Counted from the stretch's first letter, positions 1 through 6,057 are shown. The stretch is DNA of 8,575 nt from Candidatus Jorgensenbacteria bacterium RIFCSPLOWO2_12_FULL_42_11 (GCA_001779575.1 MFKM01000008.1:1-8575); one strand, 5' to 3'. Notes: a model not told the origin generated them from the letters alone. Translations and numbers: made by a program.

Positions 1-136
1 AATCTTGAAAAATCTCCTAACCGACCAAAATCTCCGAAAACGCCTTCAAGAAGCCGGTTTTAAAAATCTTCAAAGATTTAATTGGGCCGAAACCGCCCAG
101 CAAACAATCAAAGTATTTTCCAAACTAACTTTATAA
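1..136 (+). CDS. Glycosyltransferase family 4 (GT-B), C-terminal fragment
   Basis: This is the 3' end of a gene entering from the left edge. The frame starting at base 2 is open and ends at TAA 134-136, giving about 44 residues. The fragment contains the stretch NLLTDQNLRKRLQEAG, then an aromatic/basic segment with FNWAETAQQTIKVF. This matches the usual last two helices of GT-B glycosyltransferases of the 'group 1' (GT4) family, where a [N/D]xxLRxxLxxxG helix is followed by F-x-W-x-x-T-A and the C-terminal helix folds back onto the N-terminal domain. The family moves sugars from nucleotide donors to lipid carriers, lipids or polysaccharides. The acceptor cannot be deduced because the catalytic part lies outside the window. 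The downstream DUF4012 gene starts 30 nt later on the same strand, consistent with an envelope-polysaccharide neighbourhood. The call rests on a short tail only. Confidence 0.7.
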   Translation, partial: ILKNLLTDQNLRKRLQEAGFKNLQRFNWAETAQQTIKVFSKLTL

Positions 137-159
137 TGTTTTCTTTTATCGGTTATAAT
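132..159 (+). promoter_or_regulatory. Two TATAAT -10 boxes ahead of the DUF4012 operon
   Basis: Perfect TATAAT hexamers lie at 132-137 (overlapping the TAA stop of the glycosyltransferase) and 154-159. If the second is used, transcription would start near base 166, at or next to the ATG at 167, giving an essentially leaderless mRNA. The first would give a leader of about 23 nt. No good TTGACA-like -35 is present for either; TTATAA at 131-136 is the closest at a 17-nt spacing from the second box. GAAGAG at 161-166 resembles a Shine-Dalgarno core but touches the ATG, too close for normal use. The boxes are seen; their use is inferred. Confidence 0.5.
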
Positions 160-166
160 AGAAGAG

Positions 167-2290
167 ATGAAAATAGCCCCTAAAAAAAATATTTTCCCGA
201 CCCTCGCCGACATCAAACATCCCCTGAAAGCATCCGCCCCGCCACTTAAACCAAACCAACAAAATTTCCAATCAAATTTCTTTTTTGAAAATACTATCGG
301 AAAAAAATGCCGCAAAATTTCTGTCCGGCGGCCGAACCGAATTTCTTTTCCCAAAATAATTTTAACCGGCCTGGGTATTGTCATTCTGGTCTCAACGCTT
401 GCCGGTTCTCTGATTTTTCTGAAATTCGGCAATCCCAAAACCCTTATCCTGGCAAAAGCCGGTTTAATCGCCGACAATTTTCAGCAAGCCCTGACGGCCT
501 TAAATAATCTTGAACCCCAAAAAGCAATTATCTTTTTTGAAAAAAATAATTCCGAACTAACTGCCATTCAAAATAATTTTCAGCGTTTTCATTTAACCAA
601 AATTATAAACTGGGGCGGATTTTTTGGCAGAACCCTAATCTTGAATCAATCGGCTTTAGCCGTTTCCCGAAATTTAGAAACTCTCCAAACAAATGGATTA
701 AACCTTTTTTTAAACGGCGGCGGTCAAAAATTAACCGAAATAATCAAAAACCTCCAAAAGGAAATCGGCAAAATCGGCCAAGCCGCCAATTCAATCCGCA
801 ATCAGATAGCTTCCATGAGCGATAAAATGGCCTTTCTTAAAGTGAATTTTTTCAATCTCAACCAAATTAACCGAGACCTGACTAACGGTTATCTAGATTA
901 CAACGCGAAGTTTTATCAGTTGGAAGACGGATTAGCCGGTCTGTTGGATATTCTCCAATCAAAAAACGATATTCATTGGCTGGTTTTTTTTCAAAATCCG
1001 GCTGAAATCAGACCGGCTGGGGGTTTTTTGGGAAGTTACGCGGACTTAACAATAAGCTCCGGCAAGTTGGCCAATATGGATGTTCGAGACATTTACGATC
1101 CTGACGGCCAATTAGAAAAGAAAGTCGTCCCGCCCCTGCCGCTTCAAGTCATCACGACCGGCTGGGGCGCTCGGGACGCCAATTGGTTTTTTGATTTTCC
1201 TCTCTCCGCCAAAAAGGTGACGGAATTCCTGGAGGCCTCTAAAATTTACCAGGAAAAAAATATCCGGTTTTCCGGAGTGGTCGCCTTAAATATCAAAGTT
1301 TTGGAAAGCGTCCTAGGGCTTAGCGGGCCGATAAAATTGTCCGATTATCAATTTGAAATCAACCAAAACAATTTCTTAAAAGAGATTCAAAAAGAAGTTG
1401 AAGCCGGCGCCGATAAAACGCGAGGCGAACCCAAACGCGTTCTTAAGGTTTTGACGCCTGTTCTTTTGGAAAAAATAAATAATTTTAACGAGGGGCAAAA
1501 AAAAGAACTTACGGAAAAACTTAAATTTCATTTAAGTCAAAAAGACGTTATGTTTTTTGCCAAAGAGCCGCGGCTCCAGAATTTTTTCAGCCAAAACGGT
1601 TTTGACGGAGGAGTTTATAAATTACCCGATAATTTCTGGGGCAGTTATTTGGCGGTGGTCAACGCCAACATTGCCGGCGGAAAAAGCGATTTCTTTGTTA
1701 ATCAGGAAATTAATCTAGACATCAACCTGGACGACAACGGCAAGGCCAGCAATCAATTAAAAATAAAAAGGACTCATTCCGGCAGCGCCGAGAAAGATTA
1801 TTGGTGGCGAGCCGCCAATCAGAATTTCCTGAAGATTTTCACCTCGCCCGAATCGCGGCTTGTCAATCTTAGCGGCAACAGCCAAAAAACCGTTAAACCG
1901 CCCGTTGACTATCAAAAAAATAATTATCAGGAAGATCCCGATCTCCTGGCAATAGAAAAAGAACAACAATTCTCGGAAGATTTTAATATCTGGGCAGGCA
2001 AGGAATCCGGCAAAACGGTCTGGGCCACCTGGTTCAATCTGCCGGCCGGCAAAACAAAAACCTTAGAAGCCAAATACGAAACGCCCGCGACTGCCTATCG
2101 TCTTTTAAAAACAGGCCAAATTTACCAATTCGTTTTTGACAAACAGTCCGGAGTAGACGGAAAATTAAAAGTGGCCATTGAAGCGCCTTCCGGCTACAAA
2201 TGGCAGGAAAGCCAAAGCTACATTTACGAATATCAAAACGATAATCCGCCGGCCCGCCTGATTATCAACCTCGCTTTGCTAAAAATATGA
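167..2290 (+). CDS. DUF4012 family membrane-anchored protein
   Basis: Large 707-residue protein. Residues 1-61 are a basic, proline- and lysine-rich cytoplasmic tail. One strongly hydrophobic membrane segment spans about 62-86, and the rest should lie outside the membrane. Residues 95-260 are mostly helical with coiled-coil character. The family core follows: NPAEIRPAGGFLGS at 277-290, the aspartate-rich stretch VRDIYDPDG at 306-314, and WGARDANWFFDFP at 333-345, the blocks by which DUF4012 is recognised. Residues 540-700 look like a beta-rich C-terminal region. DUF4012 proteins occur in Actinobacteria and candidate phyla, often near exopolysaccharide and glycosyltransferase genes. The ARDANW..DFP arrangement resembles the LytR-CpsA-Psr style of extracellular domain, but no enzymatic activity is established. 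The preceding glycosyltransferase and the following DivIC- and SurA-like genes point to cell-surface assembly. The stop TGA overlaps the next start (ATGA). Confidence 0.88.
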   Translation: MKIAPKKNIFPTLADIKHPLKASAPPLKPNQQNFQSNFFFENTIGKKCRKISVRRPNRISFPKIILTGLGIVILVSTLAGSLIFLKFGNPKTLILAKAGLIADNFQQALTALNNLEPQKAIIFFEKNNSELTAIQNNFQRFHLTKIINWGGFFGRTLILNQSALAVSRNLETLQTNGLNLFLNGGGQKLTEIIKNLQKEIGKIGQAANSIRNQIASMSDKMAFLKVNFFNLNQINRDLTNGYLDYNAKFYQLEDGLAGLLDILQSKNDIHWLVFFQNPAEIRPAGGFLGSYADLTISSGKLANMDVRDIYDPDGQLEKKVVPPLPLQVITTGWGARDANWFFDFPLSAKKVTEFLEASKIYQEKNIRFSGVVALNIKVLESVLGLSGPIKLSDYQFEINQNNFLKEIQKEVEAGADKTRGEPKRVLKVLTPVLLEKINNFNEGQKKELTEKLKFHLSQKDVMFFAKEPRLQNFFSQNGFDGGVYKLPDNFWGSYLAVVNANIAGGKSDFFVNQEINLDINLDDNGKASNQLKIKRTHSGSAEKDYWWRAANQNFLKIFTSPESRLVNLSGNSQKTVKPPVDYQKNNYQEDPDLLAIEKEQQFSEDFNIWAGKESGKTVWATWFNLPAGKTKTLEAKYETPATAYRLLKTGQIYQFVFDKQSGVDGKLKVAIEAPSGYKWQESQSYIYEYQNDNPPARLIINLALLKI

Positions 2291-2586
2291 TAATGAAAAA
2301 TATATTTAACTTTCTGAAAATATTGACCTTGATTATTGTAATCGGTTTTTTAAGCTGGGGTCTTTTAAACCTGGAAAAACAAAGCCGCCATTTAGAATCC
2401 CGAGTCAACAACCTTGAAACCAATGCCGAAGCGCTTATAAGAGAAAACTTGGTTATCAAAAAAGACATTGAATACTTCAGCCACCCGGAAAATCTGGCGA
2501 AAGAATTAAAATCGCTGTTTAATTATCGCCAGCCGGACGAAAAACTGATGATTATTATTCCGAATAAAAATAATGAAAACCGGTAA
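2287..2586 (+). CDS. DivIC/FtsB-like septum formation initiator protein
   Basis: Small 99-residue bitopic membrane protein. A short N-terminus is followed by a single membrane helix (about 7-27), a heptad-like coiled coil (about 28-62, LEKQSRHLESRVNNLETNAE) and a C-terminal block (66-92) with HPENLAKELKSLF, then RQPDEKLMIIIP. This is the DivIC/FtsB layout: TM, coiled coil, then a [E/P]-N-L-E/A-K-x-A-R/K-E motif and a P-G/D-E-K-hydrophobic ending. In well-studied bacteria these proteins pair with FtsL and link FtsQ/DivIB to septal peptidoglycan synthesis. The family does not separate FtsB from DivIC here, so no symbol is given. The start ATG at 2287 overlaps the DUF4012 stop in an ATGA, implying translational coupling; an alternative ATG lies at 2293. 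The next gene starts 14 nt before this one ends. Confidence 0.82.
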   Translation: MIMKNIFNFLKILTLIIVIGFLSWGLLNLEKQSRHLESRVNNLETNAEALIRENLVIKKDIEYFSHPENLAKELKSLFNYRQPDEKLMIIIPNKNNENR

Positions 2587-3121
2587 GCAAATAATCATTT
2601 GGGCTGTTGGGATTTTGATCCTATTGTCTTTTATTCTTCTGGGACTGGGTCTTTATCCGGTCGTTTTGGTCTCAAAATCCATTATCACCAGCCGGCAATT
2701 CAATAAAGTCATCGCCAGTTCTTTGTTTTATTATCAAAAAACTTTTTCCGTCTACGCTACCAGCGCGCCGATTAACGAAAGCGGATTTCAAAAAGAAATC
2801 AAACGGGCGGTTTTAGATAAGCTGATTGAAGATAAAATCATCAATGAAATTCTGATTAAAAAATTAGGAAAAAAAGAATTAAAACGATTAGTTGATGAAA
2901 AACTAATCAAGTTGGCCATCAACAACGAAGTTGCTAAGGCCAGCCAAGTTCTTTATAATTTATCATTAGAGGACTTCAGAAACCTGGTTTTAATCCCTCA
3001 AGCCAAGACAGAAACCGCCAAAGAACAGGGGATTAAGCTTGAAGAAATTAGAAAATCCTACCAACCGATAATTCTAATTCCTGAATTTTACTGGCAAAAC
3101 GAGGTCTTGACGCGGGATTAG
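2573..3121 (+). CDS. Membrane-anchored SurA-N-like protein without a PPIase domain
   Basis: 182 residues. The N-terminal helix (about 7-34) is a signal anchor or uncleaved signal peptide. The exported part has the outline of the N-terminal chaperone region of SurA/PrsA-type proteins: a short strand with an I-I-T-S-R-Q-F element (37-43), a long helix with Phe/Tyr (FNKVIASSLFYYQ), and the typical helix IKRAVLDKLIEDKIINEILIKK (76-97). No parvulin domain follows; the protein ends about 80 residues later. It may bind unfolded or substrate proteins outside the membrane, but this is inferred from a diverged domain. The start ATG at 2573 lies inside the DivIC-like gene (14-nt overlap), so it is very probably co-translated. 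The last codons and the TAG stop (3119-3121) lie within the tRNA-Gly gene, which begins at 3112. Confidence 0.68.
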   Translation: MKTGKQIIIWAVGILILLSFILLGLGLYPVVLVSKSIITSRQFNKVIASSLFYYQKTFSVYATSAPINESGFQKEIKRAVLDKLIEDKIINEILIKKLGKKELKRLVDEKLIKLAINNEVAKASQVLYNLSLEDFRNLVLIPQAKTETAKEQGIKLEEIRKSYQPIILIPEFYWQNEVLTRD

Positions 3122-3182
3122 TTGAGCGGTTCAACGTTACCTTCCCAAGGTAGAAAGACGGGTCCGACTCCCGTATCCCGCT
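3112..3182 (+). tRNA. tRNA-Gly (anticodon CCC)
   Basis: A full cloverleaf can be drawn. The acceptor stem pairs 3112-3118 (GCGGGAT) with 3175-3181 (ATCCCGC), with U73 at 3182, the usual bacterial glycine discriminator. The D arm is GTTG/CAAC (3121-3124 with 3132-3135) around loop AGCGGTT. The anticodon stem TTACC/GGTAG (one U-G pair) encloses loop TTCCCAA with anticodon CCC at 3144-3146. The T arm pairs ACGGG (3158-3162) with CCCGT (3170-3174). It would read GGG. CCA is not encoded and must be added enzymatically. Two standard positions differ: the T-loop is TCCGACT, with C instead of U at position 55, and the last D-loop base is T instead of A21. The 5' ten bases overlap the end of the SurA-N-like gene. 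Confidence 0.9.
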
Positions 3183-3198
3183 AAATTATCCCATCAAA

Positions 3199-3271
3199 GC
3201 CGGAGTAGCTCAGTTGGCAGAGCGATGCTTTCGTAAAGCAGAGGTCGCGAGTTCGATTCTCGCCTCCGGCT
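3199..3271 (+). tRNA. tRNA-Thr (anticodon CGT)
   Basis: The acceptor stem pairs GCCGGAG (3199-3205) with CTCCGGC (3264-3270), with T at the discriminator position (3271). The D arm is GCTC/GAGC (3208-3211 with 3220-3223) around AGTTGGCA. The anticodon loop TTCGTAA (3230-3236) gives anticodon CGT at 3232-3234, reading ACG. The T arm is GCGAG/CTCGC (3247-3251 with 3259-3263) around the canonical TTCGATT. The outermost anticodon-stem pair (3225/3241) is an A-G mismatch. CCA is not encoded. The gene lies 16 nt after tRNA-Gly on the same strand, so both are probably cut from one transcript. Like its neighbour it has a C34 anticodon, serving only the G-ending codon of its box. Confidence 0.93.
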
Positions 3272-3274
3272 CAT

Positions 3275-3655
3275 TTAGAAATCTAATCTAAAAATATAAG
3301 GTAGAAAGACAAGGAAGCCGATAATCGCCGCTCCTAAAGAGACCAGAAGCACGATGGAAGCAAGAAGGTCTTTTATTTTTTTGACGCGGATATCTTCAGC
3401 AGGCTGAAGAAAATCCAGAAAACGTTCCATTGCCGAATTGATGAGCTCTAAAATAAGCACCGAAAAAATCATGGCCAAAAGAACGGCCTTTTCAGTCCGG
3501 CTGGTCGGGAAATAAAACATCGCCCCAATCGTTATTGCCGCCAGCAATAACATGTATTTAAACGACGGCTCCTGAACAAGAACCATTTTCATGCCTTGCC
3601 AGGCGGTCCGAAAACTCAAAAGTATGTTTTTTCTGCTTTTAATGAAAGAATTCAT
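3275..3655 (-). CDS. dgkA: DgkA-family diacylglycerol/undecaprenol kinase
   Basis: A 126-residue integral membrane kinase of the small trimeric DgkA family, close to the usual length of 120-135. The amphipathic N-terminus carries FRTAWQGMKMVLVQEPSF (15-32), matching the family Trp-x-Gly and catalytic-region Glu (E29). Three hydrophobic segments lie at about 33-50, 56-73 and 98-120. The signature ELINSAMERFLDF (70-82) supplies the Glu, Asn and catalytic-type Glu (E70, N73, E77), and K95-D96 in KIKDLLAS matches the phosphate-contacting Lys-Asp. The family phosphorylates diacylglycerol in Gram-negatives and undecaprenol in many Gram-positives. Which applies here cannot be told from sequence, but lipid-carrier recycling would suit the nearby envelope genes. 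The gene is convergent with tRNA-Thr (3-nt gap) and divergent from prfB (47-nt gap). No Shine-Dalgarno sequence is visible before the ATG. Confidence 0.9.
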   Translation of the reverse strand: MNSFIKSRKNILLSFRTAWQGMKMVLVQEPSFKYMLLLAAITIGAMFYFPTSRTEKAVLLAMIFSVLILELINSAMERFLDFLQPAEDIRVKKIKDLLASIVLLVSLGAAIIGFLVFLPYIFRLDF

Positions 3656-3662
3656 TGAGTTT

Positions 3663-3714
3663 TTGCTTGTTTTAAAATAAGAGTATAATAAGAATATAAT
3701 ATATGATTAATCAA
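3663..3714. promoter_or_regulatory. Divergent promoters between dgkA and prfB
   Basis: The 47-nt gap (3656-3702) and its edges hold AT-rich promoter-like elements in both directions. On the + strand TATAAT occurs twice, at 3684-3689 and 3695-3700. With TTGCTT (3663-3668) as a weak -35, the first box would give a start near 3696 and a leader of about 7 nt before the prfB ATG at 3703. On the minus strand TATTAT (3690-3685) sits 18 nt from TTGATT (3714-3709) and would start transcription near 3678, about 23 nt before the dgkA ATG. The two sets overlap, so polymerase could probably serve only one gene at a time. The motifs are seen; activity is inferred. Confidence 0.5.
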
Positions 3715-4395
3715 AATGCGGCAACTATTTCTATTTACGCCGGTGTCGGGGGAGAAGACGCCAAAGACTGGGTGGAAATGTTGCTAAGAATGTATCAAAA
3801 ATACGCCCAACGCCATAATTGGAAAATTCGGCTGATCAACGACAATACTCTGGAAATAATCGGAGAAAACGCCTACGAACTGCTTAAAAACGAATCCGGA
3901 GTGCATCGCTTGATTAGAATTTCTCCCTTTGACGCCAAAAAACTTCGCCATACTTCTTTTGCCCTGGTTGAAGCTCTGCCGGAACTGCCGGAATTGGAAG
4001 AAAAAAAGCTAACTATTCCCGATGAGGATTTGAGAATAGAACTCTGCCGTTCCAGCGGCCCGGGCGGTCAAAACGTTAATAAAAGAGAAACCGCGGTCCG
4101 GCTTATCCATTTGCCGACCGGTTTGGTCGCCGCCTCGCAAGCTGAACGCTCCCAGGGCCAAAATAGGGAACAAGCTCTGAAATTGCTCAAGGCCAAGCTT
4201 TTTAAATTAATGACCGAGCGTCAGGAAAAAGAATTAAGCAACCTTCGGACCAAAGTAACTCCCGACTGGGGACACCAGATACGTTCCTACGTCCTTCATC
4301 CTTATCAAATGGCCAAAGACCACCGAACCGGCGTTAAAACCAGTAATGTTAATGATGTTTTGGAAGGAAATCTTGATAAATTCGTCAAAAAATGA
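3703..4395 (+). CDS. prfB: Peptide chain release factor 2 lacking domain 1
   Basis: A 230-residue class-I release factor, whereas RF2 is normally about 365 residues. The codon-reading tripeptide SPF (74-76, in HRLIRISPFDAKKLRHTSF) marks it as an RF2, recognising UGA/UAA. The hydrolysis motif GGQ is at 121-123 in SSGPGGQNVNKRETAVRL. The C-terminus (WGHQIRSYVLHPYQMAKDHRTG) is standard. The first residues, AATISIYAGVGGEDAKDWVEML, align with about residue 127 of E. coli RF2, so the helical domain 1 is absent, and the segment around 40-58 is about ten residues shorter than in E. coli. A TAA at 3697-3699 closes the frame just upstream and dgkA occupies the space beyond, so there is no missed N-terminus. 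The classical RF2 frameshift site is therefore also absent. The gene ends in TGA, RF2's own codon, followed at once by TAA. ftsE and ftsX follow, the common bacterial prfB-ftsE-ftsX order. Confidence 0.9.
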   Translation: MINQNAATISIYAGVGGEDAKDWVEMLLRMYQKYAQRHNWKIRLINDNTLEIIGENAYELLKNESGVHRLIRISPFDAKKLRHTSFALVEALPELPELEEKKLTIPDEDLRIELCRSSGPGGQNVNKRETAVRLIHLPTGLVAASQAERSQGQNREQALKLLKAKLFKLMTERQEKELSNLRTKVTPDWGHQIRSYVLHPYQMAKDHRTGVKTSNVNDVLEGNLDKFVKK

Positions 4396-4404
4396 TAAAA
4401 TAAT

Positions 4405-4408
4405 AAGG
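4405..4408 (+). promoter_or_regulatory. Short Shine-Dalgarno-like AAGG before ftsE
   Basis: AAGG ends 5 nt before the ATG at 4414, supporting that start over the in-frame ATG at 4429. It is the best-placed ribosome-binding motif in the window, where most genes lack one. Confidence 0.4.
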
Positions 4409-4413
4409 CATTT

Positions 4414-5115
4414 ATGAATGCTTCAAATATGATTACTTTCCAAAACATAACCAAAACCTATAACAAACACTCAACCGCTTTAGAAAACGTCAGTTTTAAA
4501 ATAAATCCCAAAGAATTCGTTTCTATCGTCGGCCGCTCCGGGTCCGGCAAATCCACTATCGTTAAACTTATTACCGCGGAAGAAAAACCGACTAACGGAA
4601 GAATAATTTTTGATTCTTACGAAGTCAATAAATTGCGATTTTCGCAACTTCCAAAATATCGCCGGCTTATCGGGACCATCTTCCAGGACTTCCGGCTCTT
4701 AAACGGAAAAACGGTTTTTGAAAATATCGCCTTCGCTTTGGAAGTGGAAGGCCGACCCCAAAAAGAAATTAATGAATTTGTGCCTCAAATTCTCAATTTG
4801 GTTGGCTTGGATAATAAAATGCAAAGTTTTCCTTACGAATTATCCGGCGGAGAAAAACAACGCGTGGCGATTGCTCGAGCTATGATTAATCAGCCCGAAG
4901 TGATTGTCGCCGACGAACCGACCGGCAACCTTGACCCTTTTAATACCTGGGAAATAATCAAACTTCTGATGAAACTTAACGAAATGGGCAGTATCATAAT
5001 TTTAGCCACCCACAATAAGGAAATTATCAACACCTTAGGTCATCGGGTTATTACCCTAAATAATGGTAAAATAATCAGAGATGAAGAACACGGTCGCTTT
5101 ATTCTCACCAATTAG
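4414..5115 (+). CDS. ftsE: Cell division ATP-binding protein FtsE
   Basis: A 233-residue ABC ATPase with all motifs intact: Walker A GRSGSGKST (40-48), Q-loop glutamine in FQDFRLL (Q91), signature LSGGEKQR (143-150), Walker B VIVADEP (163-169) with the catalytic Glu168, D-loop GNLD and H-loop His200. The early core MITFQNITKTY and Q-loop context FQDFRLL are typical of FtsE. FtsE dimerises and binds the membrane protein FtsX. ATP hydrolysis is transmitted across the membrane to activate peptidoglycan hydrolases during division or elongation. The start at 4414 adds five residues before the usual family start at M6 (4429); AAGG at 4405-4408 favours 4414. The gene lies 18 nt after prfB and 23 nt before ftsX, so these form a likely operon. 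Confidence 0.95.
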   Translation: MNASNMITFQNITKTYNKHSTALENVSFKINPKEFVSIVGRSGSGKSTIVKLITAEEKPTNGRIIFDSYEVNKLRFSQLPKYRRLIGTIFQDFRLLNGKTVFENIAFALEVEGRPQKEINEFVPQILNLVGLDNKMQSFPYELSGGEKQRVAIARAMINQPEVIVADEPTGNLDPFNTWEIIKLLMKLNEMGSIIILATHNKEIINTLGHRVITLNNGKIIRDEEHGRFILTN

Positions 5116-5138
5116 AAAGTAGAATTATCAAATACATT

Positions 5139-6047
5139 ATGTTTGTCGCTTTTTCGCGGATAATTAAATACGGTTTTCAGAATTTTTTAAGAAACGGGTG
5201 GTTGAGCACGGCTACTATCGCGGTTATTTTTTTAACCCTTTTCGTTCTGCAAGGTTTGATAATTTTTAACGTCGTCGCCAAAACCGCTATCGCCTCCGTC
5301 CAAAACAAAATAGACATCAGTGTTTATTTTAAAAGCAATGCCGCCGAAGACGCGATTTTAAAACTTCAGAAATCTCTTGAGGGGTTGAGCGAAGTCAAAA
5401 AAGCGGAATATATTTCTCGAGAAAAGGCCTTAACCGAATTCCAAGCCCGCCGTAAAAACGACCCAATCGTTATTGCCGCCATCCAAGAACTTGGAGAAAA
5501 TCCGCTCCTCGCTTCGCTTAACATAAAAGCTTATAACCCGAAAGAATACGCGGCTATTTCCGCTTATCTAAATAACGAATCGCTTTCTTCCATAATTGAA
5601 AAAGTGAGTTACGCTCAAAACCAAGTAGTGATTGAACGGCTGATTAATATCGTTGATGCCGCGAAACGGGGCGGAATCGTTCTCACGTTTATCATCGCCA
5701 TTATCGCCATCTTGGTGACTTTCAACACTATCCGTTTGGCGATCTATTCCAACAAGGACGCTATCGGCATTATGAGATTAGTAGGCGCTTCCAATAATTT
5801 TATCAGAGGCCCTTACATTATTGAGGGAATTCTTTACGGAATTTTAGCCGGAGTCTTGAGTTTCGCCATTTTTGCCCCTTTGGTCGCCTATATCGCTCCT
5901 CACGTGGCCAGCTTCATTCCGGAAATTAATCTTCAAAATTATTTCGCCGCGAACTTTTTACGTCTTCTAAGCTATCAACTTATTTTCGGCATCGCTTTAA
6001 GCTCTATCTCTAGCTTTGTCGCCGTCCACCGTTATCTGAAAGTATAA
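5139..6047 (+). CDS. ftsX: Cell division permease-like protein FtsX
   Basis: 302 residues with the FtsX topology: a cytoplasmic N-terminus with RIIKYGFQNFLRNGWLS, TM1 (about 22-46), a large extracytoplasmic domain (about 50-175), TM2 (176-200), TM3 (226-252) and TM4 (275-298). The hallmark cytoplasmic loop between TM2 and TM3, NTIRLAIYSNKDAIGIMR then LVGASNNFIRGPYIIEG, is strongly conserved and contacts FtsE. FtsX does not transport a solute; its outer domain passes FtsE-driven changes to a hydrolase regulator (EnvC in E. coli) or directly to a hydrolase (PcsB, CwlO or RipC in Gram-positives). No such partner is encoded beside it in this window: the next gene is convergent and unrelated. No Shine-Dalgarno motif precedes the ATG. 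Confidence 0.95.
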   Translation: MFVAFSRIIKYGFQNFLRNGWLSTATIAVIFLTLFVLQGLIIFNVVAKTAIASVQNKIDISVYFKSNAAEDAILKLQKSLEGLSEVKKAEYISREKALTEFQARRKNDPIVIAAIQELGENPLLASLNIKAYNPKEYAAISAYLNNESLSSIIEKVSYAQNQVVIERLINIVDAAKRGGIVLTFIIAIIAILVTFNTIRLAIYSNKDAIGIMRLVGASNNFIRGPYIIEGILYGILAGVLSFAIFAPLVAYIAPHVASFIPEINLQNYFAANFLRLLSYQLIFGIALSSISSFVAVHRYLKV

Positions 6048-6057
6048 ATCTGAATTT

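Noticed and set aside
70..477. 135-codon open frame on the minus strand
   Set aside because: It runs antisense across the glycosyltransferase end and the DUF4012 start, has no family features, and the + strand genes are clear.
3274..3292. AT-rich inverted repeat TTTAGA/TCTAAA after tRNA-Thr as a terminator
   Set aside because: It has only six A/T-rich pairs and no T-tract on either strand, and it lies inside the end of dgkA. Too weak to call.
3656..3702. A missing prfB N-terminus joined by programmed frameshift, as in E. coli
   Set aside because: Only 47 nt lie before the ATG, the frame is stopped at 3697-3699, and dgkA occupies the opposite strand upstream. There is no space for domain 1.
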